Shown here one piece after another: positions 1 to 12,300 of a DNA stretch of 64,000 nucleotides. The stretch comes from Spirodela intermedia. Lineage: Eukaryota; Streptophyta; Magnoliopsida; Alismatales; Araceae. The DNA lies in the NCBI GenBank assembly GCA_902729315.2, contig LR746276.1, positions 6,509,169-6,573,168 on the forward strand, given 5' to 3'. Position 1 is the first letter of the stretch. Each line of letters opens with the position of its first letter. The translations under genes were made by a program, and so were the position numbers. Under the pieces are notes generated by a model that had not been told where the DNA came from, searched no databases, and saw only the letters and a program-made list of their open reading frames with translations.

Positions 1-342
1 CATAGCTCCTGCGTCATCATTTTCCAGTCATCAACGCAGCAGCATTAAAGCATGAAAGGGTTCAGAGGGTGTGGGTGGGTTGCACAGAGGGGGGGAGGGA
101 GGCAATGCTGTAAAACCCATTCACAGATTTCGACCGGGAGAAGGAAAGTGATTATAGAAAGTAAATGAGATATTACAGCGGAGTTGGGTTAGCTAAGGTC
201 CAGTCACCGGGTGGGTGGGTGGGTCGTCCCCATCAGCGGTAGGCCACATCCTGCCGAGGAGGGGCATTCTAGCTACTGCCTTGGAACCTCGGGCTCGACT
301 CCATTACCTGAATGGAAATGAGCTGAATGCTCGTACATGTCA
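1..342. other. Downstream flank / 3'UTR of the Ca2+-ATPase gene
   Basis: This stretch follows the TAA stop of the minus-strand Ca2+-ATPase and probably holds its 3'UTR. A short GTGG/GTGGGTGG-rich run lies near 210-225. No coding region or RNA gene was recognised. Confidence 0.5.
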
Positions 343-3300
343 TTACCTGCTCCAGAGAGGAAAACTGCCGAGTGATTCGGCCAGCGGGAGGGGAAGGGGA
401 GGGAGGGGGGTACCTGGGTCCTCAGGCCGGCGGGTTCTCTTCATAAAATAATTCGCAAAGGGTCTCTCCGGGACAGGTACGAGTTTGCCGACGACGGCAA
501 GAGGCCAACTGTTCCCACGAAGACTGATCAGTTTCTTCACATTAACATGAACCCGTACAAAAAATTAATTCATTCCTCCACATCCAGCTGATTTCAAGGC
601 CATGCATTCGCCTTTCGATTGAAGGTTTACCCACTTGCCCAGTTCTTCCCCGTGGTGTGGGCCATGGAGCACATAAATAAACAAATAAATAAATAAATTA
701 TTCTTATTCTTGTTATTATTTTGGAAGAAAGAGAGCCCGATTGTACCTGACAGAAGCAAGGGCCAGTGAGATGAGCCAGAATTTCCAGTTGAGCCGAACG
801 GTTGAAGTGAACTTCCCAAGGAACTCGATGATGAGAATCTGCAGAGGCAAAAGCCAATAATAAATACTCTGCTGATCCTGGAAGCTTTTTAGTAACCTCA
901 TGACATAGGAGGGTCTGGCAGAACCTCTCCCCCTCTCTCACCTGTAGGACGACAGTCATCCCAACAATTCCAATAAAAAGATAGTTCTTCGTAACACCAG
1001 CAAAGACGTTGAATTCATCAGGCTTCCTTGCGTTGAACTCGTTGAAAACCTGAGGACGAAGCATTCTTCTCTCGGATTAAAAACTACAGCATCCTATGAG
1101 AGTATATTTATATTTATAGAAGAACCTTTCATGGAGAAATGAAATAAGAAGGAACATTTAATCGAGATGTGAATAAAGTGGGGACCAAAAATAATAAAAT
1201 CGGGCTTTCCCTCCATCATTCAAAGCTCACAAGGATGTTGCTTTATCCGATTATCTAGCATTATTACTAACTCTGAAAAAAAAAAAAAAGGATTTAAATA
1301 CCTGGCAGAGGACAAACGTGTTAAATATGAAGGTGTTCTTCAATTTATCAGCATGCTCCCGTGTCTCGTTGTTCAGGCGTAGAATGTTCTTTCCGTCGAA
1401 GTTGAACGTGAGCAGGATAATCACTTGATACGTAGACTGCCAATTCTCACACATCAATTAAAAATGGTAAGAAGAAATGTACATGACAAAATCAATGAAA
1501 CACACACCTGTACAAGAAGATTCCTCCACATGATGTTTGTGATAAGAGATTCTCTGGAAAACGGCAATCGTCAGTAAGGAGATGATCAAGCTCGATCAGA
1601 AAGAATACATACGACTCTGTGACTATATAGAGAACCATATTACGGAAGTAATAAACCTCCCCACCTCATAAGTAATTCTAACAAGTGCAACTGACCATTT
1701 ACTGACAGAGTAAAAACAATACCAGAAAATTTCAAATTTTTGTACTCGAAAAAAATAAAGCATGCTGCTGTTGAGAACTCACGCAGATATGCAACAAAGC
1801 CAAATTCGTGACCAAGGACTTCAATATCATGGATTTTAGCATATATTACAAGTTTTCGCAACTTATTGCGCGTTCAAAACCCCCCAAGGTTCTCACCTAC
1901 GACCTACAGGAGGCCTGTCCATGAGGTGATCTGTTGGAGGTTCAGTGGCTAACGCAAGAGCTCCAAGTGTGTCCATGATGAGGTTGACCCACAGAAGCTG
2001 TTTTCCCAAAACAAGAAACAGAAGCACAAGTGAGAATAGATAAACTCGTAGGAAACGAAGAAACACAGCTTTTAAGTAACGGGTAAGTACTTTGCAGAAA
2101 ATATTCATAGACACTGAACTACACAAAATGTCATCCAGAAAAGAAATCAAACCTGAACAGCATTTAAAGGAACCTCGCCAGCGGAAACTGCGGCCACAAC
2201 ATTGATTACAAGAGCAGCAACATTAACTGTAAGCTGGAACTGGATAAATTTTTGAATGTTTGCATACACAGAACGCCCCCAACGGACGACCTAAATACAA
2301 GGAAATGGAATTATGCATAAAATCATCACTTTCATCTGCAAAGATGTATCATTGGTAAGCAAGGAATGCATATGGCACTGAATCCAACCTTTACGACTGA
2401 AGCAAAATTATCGTCTAAAATGATGATGTCTGAACTTTCCTTTGCGACCTCTGTTCCTTGAATGCCCATCGCGAGCCCTATATCCGCCTGTATGTCGATT
2501 GAAATTGAAATATCAGCCAAAATGAAAAAATGAAAAATGGTGAAAACCAGCCAAAATGAAAAATGAAAAAAAAAACCTCGTGTAGGGCAGGAGCATCATT
2601 GGTACCGTCCCCAGTGACAGCTACAACATGTCCTCTTTTTCTTAATGCTTGCACGAGCAAGAGTTTATCATTAGGAGAAGACCTTCCCATCACCTGTAAC
2701 AGTTTGACGTAAATTGGATTACAAAAAACTCAATCATCAACTTGTGAAGGTTATCTGACCTCATACACAACACATACCAGACTGCTTGTCACGTCTACAA
2801 TATCAAATTTGCATTAACAAAACTGTTCTGGCTAATGCTAAGTGCGTCTGAGAGCTAGAGGACCTAAAATTGTAATTCACCTTTTTTTTCAGAAAAGACC
2901 CACCTCAAAATTTGTTCCTCTAGAATTTATTTTTCATTTTTTTTTCTAAAAAACGTTTACCCTTAGATTAAGCTCTACTCACGTTTCTTTCATATCTCAA
3001 GTGACGTCTTGACTCCTTTGCTGCCTCTTAGTTACCTTATATGGCTCAAGTAAGCCCATCATTGAATTTTAGAGTAATCATCACTAAATCTAAATCCCAG
3101 TCTTGGAGGATTGTGACTTTATCTTTAGACTCCAACTACACTCAGATCTGGTCTCTAAGAAATGCAGAAAGAATGGGACATAAGGTTGTAATCAAAAACA
3201 TCAGTTTTCATCGGTGGATGGCCATTGATGTCACAGCAATGCTCTTTTCTGCTTATCCGGATTGTTCGAAGGTTATAAATGGAATTTCCCATTGTAAGCA

Positions 3301-6300
3301 AAGAGCTGAGAGTTGGATTAGTCCTACCGATATTCTACCAGCAATTTCTTCTCTTTCCGTGGCAGAGTACGCACGGAAAGTTCTCCCTTCAATAATTGTG
3401 GGCTCTGTAGTTGGAACTCCGGAATCAAGTATTCCACACTCCAATGCTATGGCTTTAGCAGTCTGAATGTTGTCCCCAGTAACCATGCGTACCTATTGAG
3501 AAAAACAATCAGAGGCTGACATAAACATGGAGATTGTAATGTTGTGATAGATTGTAACTTAGCAGAAGCAACATCCAAATGTGGGCTACATCAGAAACAT
3601 GGAGATATGAAACATGATCAGTAAGAAATGTTTTGACATCAGGCTACGAAAGTTCAAAGAAGAACAAAATGTCAAGAAACCAACAGCTACCTTAACACCT
3701 GCATGAGTGCATAATCGCACAGCATCTTTCACCCCAGGTCTGCATGGATCCTACGAAAACGAAGTTGTCAAGAAACAAATCCCGTCACAATCAAGAATGG
3801 AACCTTAAGAAGCAAGCAAATGATAAAAAGAAGGCAGCAACTGTGCTTATGAAACAAGGAAGAAGATCAAAGAAACGAGGATAGAAATCAGAAAACTGGG
3901 GGCTATACAGCATGAGGCTACAGATTGATCCAAGAGAAACTAGTACATTGTACTATGCTCAAATTATCAACTACTCTGGTGAACCAAATCCTAATTATCT
4001 GCTCATTGTCCACTGCTACTACAACCCTAGCGGACAATTAACCTCGAACTGCCATTATGTAAAGAAGAATGATGAGATTGATAGACGACTACATGATTTC
4101 TTTCGTATGAAGTAGATCACATTCTTTCAATTTATTAAACTAGATATGAAATCTCTCGATCCAACGGACAATAAAAATAGTTTTCTAAGACAAGTGTTAC
4201 AGCTAGGGACTTCGTAAATTAGGACCAAAAAAAAGCATAATCAACGGGAAAAAATTAAGCATCTAGAGGGCTACCTGACATAGAAGGTTTGAAGAAGCAC
4301 ATTTAAAAAAGCATGACATTTTAAGAAGAGAGTAAACCAAACCTAAAGCAAATATCCAATGCCAATAATAAGATTGATGTGTCGTATACTGATAAAGAAC
4401 TGACAACTGCAGTGCGTTAGAATATATAGTGGTCTTATAAGACGAATTATGTGGATATGGGGTATACAGGATGCCATCTCACGGAAAGAAAGTCGTGGCT
4501 CCTTGTCATACCTTCAATCCCACAATACTGATCAGTATCAAGTTCCCCTCCGGTAGTGACCATGAGTCTCTCTCATCCTCAGCAGGAACACTCTCATACT
4601 CGTATGATCTATAGGCAAAAGCGACACAACGTAGGCTTCGTGCAGCCATATCTTCAATGGAGTTGCTAAAGTGATTTAACTGCAAACAAAGAAAAAGGTT
4701 TTCATTACGTTCACAAAATCAATGTTAACATAAACCTTATCAATAAAGAAAATGAATTCAGCGGAGGAGAAGCTCAAAAACCAAGAGCAAAAAATGGATA
4801 TCTACCCTATCATCATCCATCGGTTTTACACTCCCATCCTTCTCAAGCCAGCCAGTACATGAAGATAGAACTATTTCAGCGGCCCCTTTCCAGTGGATAT
4901 TGACTCCAGAACCCGCCTGCATAGATGATGTTATGAGATACAGCGGAAACAGGAAAGGGAAAAACTGACTTAGCCTTTCTCAGGGCAGTACGCCAGTATT
5001 TATATTGGCGTCTAATAAACCTTTCTGGTATTATGAAAAGGTCTAATAACAGAAACACGAAAAAGGAAATACATCTAATAATAAGACAAAAAGAAAAAAT
5101 AGAAGGAAAGCCTAATATAGAAAAACTTGTTCTACGTAACACTCCCACTCAAGCTGGGGCGTGAATATCATTCATGCCCAGCTTGCTCATTTGTTTGCAG
5201 AACTCTGTTGCAAAAATGCCATTAGTTAATATATCAGCCAACTGATTTGAAGATGAGACATACTCTGTGCAAAACATCTCTGATTCAAGTTTCTCTTTGA
5301 CAAAATGTTTGTCTACTTCAATGTGTTTGATCTTGTTATGCTGAACAGGATCATGTGCAATACTTATTGCGGACTGATTGTCACAGAACAAGGTAATTGA
5401 ACCTTCCATAGGTATTTGTAAATTATTTAGTATATTTTTTTATCCAAATGCCTTCACAAATCCCAAGGGCCATAGCCCTAAATTCTACTTCAGCATCAGT
5501 ACTTATCACACAACTCTCTGTTTTTGGCTTTGCCAAGTGACCAAATTTCCTCCAATGAGACAACAATAGCTAGTAGTAGAGCATTTATCATCAACTGAAC
5601 CAACATAATCAGCATCAGTATAGATGCCTACTGTAAGAGAATCTCCCCTTTAAAACAAAATTCTTATATCAATTGTTCCTTTAAGATTGGCTAAGACTCG
5701 TTGAGCAGCTTGATGATGTACCTCCCTAGGGTCATGCATATATTGACTTAGCACTCCAACCGAGTGAGCAATATCCGGTCTAGTATAGGATTAGATAAAT
5801 TAATTTTCCCACTCATCGTTGATAAGAGCCCTTATCTACTTAATCGCTTTCCTTTGAAGCCCCAATGCAATACTTTGCTTCAGTTGGTGTACACGCTGGT
5901 TTGTAGTTACTCATGCATGTATATTTGAGTAAATCTGTAATATACTTTCTTTGAGATAAAAATAAATTTCCACAAGAGTAAGCTACCTCAATTCCCAAGA
6001 AGTATTTTAGTTGTCCCAACACTTTGATATCAAAAACAGCCGTCAGTTGTTTTTGAACAGAAGTGATTTCTTACATATCATCTCCTGTGACAATCATGTC
6101 ATCGACATATACTAGTAAGATCGTCATTTTTCTGAACTTGATCGTTTATAAAATAAGGTATGATCTCCATTGACTTGCTTGAACCCCAAAGCTCTCATTG
6201 TTTTGGTTAAGCAGCCAAACCAGACTCTTGGTGGCTGTTTTAAGCCATATAATGCCTTCTTAAGTCTGCATACGTTTAGAGTACCATTTGGATCTTTGTA

Positions 6301-9300
6301 TCCTAGTCAAAGCTCCATATATATTTCTTCCGAGATTTCTCCATACAAGAATGTATTTTTCACATCAAATTATAATAAGGACCATCCATAATGCACAGCC
6401 AAAGATATTAATATCCAAATTGTTCCCATCTTCACAACAAGAGCAAAGGTTTCCATGTAATCAATATCATAACACTGGGTGAAACCTTTTGCAACCAGCC
6501 AAACTTTAAAACAACTCAACAGTCCCATCAGATTTATACTTAATAGTGTGTACCCATCTGCAACCCACGATTTAATATCATGAGTTCCTAGGTTTGATTC
6601 TTCTATAGAGCTAGCATCTCCTCATCTATTGTTTTTTCCCAGAGGGCTTCTTAAAGCTTCATCAGTGTTTTGAGGAGTATCATGTTTATAAATAGCTGAC
6701 AGAAATGACCTATATTATGGAGATAGGCGATGATAAGATACATAATTGCAGGACGAATATACTTTTTTTCTTTCTACATTATCTAATTCCTTTGCAGAGA
6801 GCAATAGGGCAGATTTCATTTCCTTAAGTAATAAGAAGGTTCTGTTAATCAATCAGTGAATTGTCACATTCAATAATAGAATCATGGGCATCTACTGCAT
6901 CAAGCAAACCTTGTTCATAGGTACCTACTACATCAGGTTGTTCATGGGCATCTACTACATCAGGCAGATCTTGTTCATGAGTATCTCTGATTATCTTTGG
7001 CTTTCTTTGATAATAACTTCGACCAAATCGATTCGGTGGAGGTGGAGGTGCTGGAAAATTTATTGGTACCATTTCAGGAGCTTCATTTTCCTTGAGAATC
7101 TCAATGTGTAAATCGTGTTTTCCTAGCACATGAATAATACAGCTAGATACTTGAGTTGTTGTCTACTAAAAATACATGCTACTTTCATCAAATGTGATAC
7201 TAATTGTCACAAGAAATTTTTGATATCTTAGGTCATAAAATGTATACCCTTTTTGTGTATTGAAATAGCTCATAAAGACTGCCTTTATGGCTCTAGGGGC
7301 AATTTTAGACAGTCCATTTTGAGATTGATGGATGTATGCAACACTTCCAAGTACTCGAAGAGGTAAATCTGGTCCATATTGCACAGTCGGATAATAACCC
7401 TACAATAAGGCTTTAGGAGTCTTAAATAATAATGCTTCTGATGGGAGACAATTAACAAGATGAATGACCGTTAATACTACCTCACTCCATAAGTACTTTG
7501 ACACTTGGGCTTTAAACACGACAGCCCTTGTTATTTCCAGCAATTGCCTAATCTTTATTTCAGCTACCCCATTTTGCTAAGGTGTATAGGGAAAGAAGAT
7601 TCATGAACAATGCCCTCCTCAACAAAGAAATTGGAGACAATAGAATTGAAAAAACGCTTAGCATTGTTTGATAGGAATTTCTTAAGAGTTATACTGAACT
7701 GATTTTGAACTAGCTTCTGAGTTTGTTTTCACTAGGTAAATCCATGCAAACCTAGTACAGTCATCTACAAAGATGGTAAACCATCTGAAGTCCCTAACAC
7801 CACAGGATGAAGGACCCCATATATCAGAATGTATTCTGAAAAAGGGGATTCACTTTTATTTCCAGCAGATGAAAATGATATTCGTCGCTGCTTAGTCATT
7901 TGACAGGGTCCACATATGAAAGTAGATTCACCAACAGCACGACATAGTTTTGGAAACAAGTATCTAAGTACTTTTATGGACGGATGTCCTAAGCGACAAT
8001 GTAACAACAACAATTTGTTCAAGGGAGAAGTAAAAGCAAAAGTGAAAATTTTTGGACTGAAATTCGTCAACAATGTCTTATCCATACGCCCTGTGTAGTA
8101 GAGTCCATCCCGTGCTCAAACATGCCCAATCCTCTTGCCCGAGGCCTTGTCATAAAAGAAACAGATATTGTCATCAAATAATATCAAACAATTTAAGTCT
8201 GTACCCAATTTTCTCAATGACAATAGATGTGCATTCAATCTTGGAACATGAAGAACATATCTTAGTGACCCCAATTTCTCAAGATGAATTGATCTAATGC
8301 CAACTACAAGTAACAAATCTCCACTTGCAATAATAACCTTCTGATTATTGGTACATACCTCATGTTATGAATAGTGATGCATATGGTGTCATATGATCAG
8401 TAGCTCTAGAATCAATGATCAAGGACACTTTTTGGGGTGAAGGTGATGCCAATGATCAGTAGCTTACTAGCATGTGCGAGGGAACTGCAGCTGATCATGC
8501 TCCTCAATTGTTCAATTTCTTCTCTGAGTTTTTCAATCTCTGAAAGTTGAGAGGAAGTAGATCCGTCTTGACTAACTCCTCCTTAAATCATGGGCTCAAC
8601 ACCATCTTCATTTTGAGCATTAGCAAAATACAAGTTACCATAATTCGGTGGTTTGCCATAGATCTTCCAGCATGTCTTCCTAGTGTGACTATTTTTCCGA
8701 CAATAAGTACAAAATAAGTGTGCCTTCGGATCAGTCTTAGGATCTCCTTTGATAAATGGTACTTTACTACCTCCCTTTTTTAATACAGAGGTATCTTTGT
8801 CCTTGAGAGTATTGAATGCAGCATTTTTTATCTTTAAATCGTTTCTCAAATTTCTAGTATTTACTTCTTGTCTAGTTAATGCAATTGCCTCTTCAATATC
8901 TGGTACTACTTTCCGAGCAAAGATCTGATTTACTAGAGTCTCATATTCTAGATTTATCCCCATCAAAAATTTATACAGCATGTCTTTCATGATATAATTT
9001 CGTTCTTCATTATCAGGGTTCTCGATTGGTCTGTAGTGATTGATTTCTCTCTAGATGGATTCCAATTCGCAAGCATATTCCAAGACAGTCAATGTTCCTG
9101 TAACAAAGTCAGAGATTTTTGTACCCAGCTATAAATTTGAGATTCATCATGTTTAGTAGAGTGAACACGACGAACCTTGTCCCATAATTCCTTCACAAAT
9201 TTCAGAAAAAGAAATCTATCACATATCTTTGGTGAAATATTGTCTAGCATCTAATAATGAATCAATGCGTCTTCTTTCCACCGAGAATATCCTGGGTTGT

Positions 9301-12300
9301 CAATACTTTACGAGAAGGTGACGATCCAGATTCTTCCCACACAGAATAAATTCTGCATATGATGTCCACTGGAACAAATTGATTCCATCAAATCGGAATC
9401 TCTCAATAATTTTAGGTGGATCTGAACATACCTTAATTACTTCAAATGAATGTCTTGGGCTAGAGGAGGAAGACTCACTGACCTTTGTCTCCATGTTCTT
9501 CAGCCGCGACAAAATAGCCAAAAAAAAATCTCAAACAGAGATTCCCTGATGTGGTCCAAATAACAATTTCTGTTCAAGAAACTAAGGATGACTGCCATGT
9601 CAAGAAACGAGAATGGTGTATTTGCAGACGTCCACGATCATCAAGAAATGACAACGGTGTATTCGTAGACGTCCTACCACCGTCAAGAATTGACGATGGT
9701 GTTTTCGTAGATGTCTCCCACCGTCAAGAAAAGACGATGGTATAGTGACTCTCCAAGGAATCTGCCGGTCTGCTTACGACCAAGAAACCTCACGATCTTA
9801 GGTACTGCAGGCAGGAAGAAGATCACCAGGGGACACTCCCTACAGTGTGAAGTCGTCGTCGCCACCAAAGTTGGTTGATCTTCCGTCGGCAGTCTTCACA
9901 CAAGATCAGAGAGAAAGCTCTGATACCATATTACGAGATACAGCAGAAGTAGGAAAGGGAAAAACTGACTTAGCCCTTCTCAAGGCAGTACGCCAATATT
10001 TATATTGGTGTCTAATGAACCTTTCTGGTATTATGGAAAGGTCTAATAACAGAAACACAAAAAAGGAAATACATCTAATAATAGGACAAAAAGGAAAAAT
10101 AGAAGGAAAACCCAATATAGAAAAACTTGTTCTGCGTAACAGATGAGTAATATCTTTTTCACATGAGCGAAATAAGTATAAGCTACAGAGATGATAGAAC
10201 CAAAGCAGAAGATCAAATTTTATGCAGTTTACAAATAAGATTGAAACAGACAACAAGAAGCAACGCAGGTCAAAGAAGGCACAAAAAAAACAATCATTGT
10301 CAAACAGCTAGATGAATATGCATGAAAAGATAATGAATGGCAAGAGATACTAGGAAAATGTGCAGCCAACTTGAAAGAAGAAAATAAGATTGTTTAACAA
10401 AGAGTGTGCAATTTCTATTGCAGCACTTTCAATCACTTGTTCAACTACAAGGTAGCAAAAGGTGATGAAAAGGCAATTTAAAATTTTGAAACGTTATGGA
10501 CGTTCTTCAGACACTGATATGCAGTAGAGCAAATCAGGATCAAAGCTAATACAACAAAAAATACATCCGTGATTCATTTAATGATCATACAGAACATCAC
10601 TCAAAAGACATTGGTATTCACCAAGGCTTTTGATCTTCTTGAAGAGCAATAACTAAGCATAACAATTTATGGCTCTAAATGAAAATGTCCAGCACTGAAT
10701 AGAAAGGCATTATGGCTAAGCCACCACCACCATAAAAAATAATTTCGTATTATGAATAGAAATAAATGTCCAACGCTGAATAGAAAAGCACTATGAATAA
10801 AAATAAATTCGGACAAATATGAATTATGACAAAAAAAAAAAAGTTGGCATAAAGGAGAGGAAATCATTACCGACATTACAGCTACACCACCACGTTTTTT
10901 CTCTGAATTGAATGGAAAAGCATGAAGAATAGATGATCTCGATCTCACATCCTCAAATTGCATTCCCAGCTATAGCATAATGAAAAAATGAAATCAATAC
11001 TAACTAATAAAAAGGTATATCGTATTTAACAGAAGAAAATAAACATTAACCGGTACCTTGACACCCCAACCGAGAATTGCCTTTTCAGTTGGTGAACCTG
11101 TAACCTCAACGTATCCACCGTTCTGCTAAATAGAAATGCTCATACTAGTGCGTCCTCTATGGCCACTGAATATATTAAAATATTATGCAGATAGATGGAT
11201 AGAATATAAAATATTGCACGCCAGAATCCCCACCAAGTTCTCATCAATCACATAAAACTGCAAAGCAGAAATGAAGCTCTAATAAAGCGAACTCTCCTAC
11301 GTCTGACTTCCTCAGAGCAATAAGAAGTTACATCCTCTTTCAATATTGATATTAAGTTGCCAGTGCGCACTCTCATTGAGGAAGCAACCCCCGATCCCTA
11401 GTCTATAGGGAACACATTTGTGCCTTCAAGAAAACTTTACTACTTATACAACATTTAGTATCAGAATTTTGAAAAGGCGAGCCTCTATCTTCCTGATAGC
11501 ACTATGACTCTTGCAAAATCTGACAACAAAGGAGTGGCACACAAGCCAACAGGACCAACTAAAAACTTTAATGCATTGCCAGAGCTAACAATCTCCAAGG
11601 AACGGAACCAAAATTACAGCCTCAATAAAAAAAAAGGAAATATGCACGCTGTCTTATCAACTGTAATTCAACTTTACCTCAGGAGTATAAACGCTGCCTG
11701 TTGTATTTTGCGCAATGCCCTCAATTAATAACGATGACACGGCGGAGGATAGCTGTTCATTATTATCTGGGGGATCAATCTCTTTCCCCCCAGCATATGC
11801 TTCAACAACAGTCATCTAAAATGGTGAGAAAAAAATGAAATCTTCATGTCAACCACGTATGATATATAAATGCCGTAAGATAGTACTGCTGAAGCACTCA
11901 ATGTGAATGCTCGCCTCGAGTATGGAAATATCACTATGCAGTAAATAGAATCCCCACAGCTCTTATTTAGTGGTTGACTTCTTGAAAAAAATGTTGCAAT
12001 AAAAAAGATGAACTAAACTTAGATCCATGATAAACTTACCTGATTTAACGTCAGAGTTCCAGTTTTGTCACTACAGATTGTGGTAGCTGATCCCATAGTC
12101 TCACATGCTGAAAGTCTCCGTACCTGTAATGCCCAATCCATAATGACGTTATCTGAAAAGAGGCTACCAAGGGAAGAAAATGGGGAAGGTACGTGCCAGG
12201 GCTTTGTCTGCCATCATTTTGCGCATTGAGTATGCAAGACTGCAACAATCAAAACAATGAACCAAAAAAATATTATACATCAAGGTACAAGAATATGGTG

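Larger units (their letters stand above)
4929..10141 (-). mobile_element. Ty1/copia LTR retrotransposon, decayed, in intron 20 of the Ca2+-ATPase gene
   Basis: Two 213-bp LTRs lie in direct orientation exactly 5000 bp apart, flanked by a perfect 5-bp target duplication GATGA (4924-4928 and 10142-10146). Read on the minus strand, a 12-nt primer binding site matching initiator Met-tRNA (TGGTATCAGAGC, 9928-9917) follows the 5' LTR, and a purine-rich tract (5154-5142) precedes the 3' LTR. Broken reading frames occur in copia order: gag with a CX2CX4HX4C zinc knuckle (9521 to 8583), GAG-pre-integrase with an HCRLGHPS motif (8085-7765), the integrase end (7384-7166), reverse transcriptase remnant LKYFLGIEV (6022-5840) and RNase H with the DNQSA/ADILT motifs (5409-5149). 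Frameshifts and stops between the blocks mean it can no longer encode its own polyprotein. It lies in the same orientation as the host gene. Confidence 0.95.

Noticed and set aside
3041-3466. 141-codon plus-strand ORF
   Set aside because: Opposite strand of a Ca2+-ATPase exon ([20 protein letters not shown]), partly in intron.
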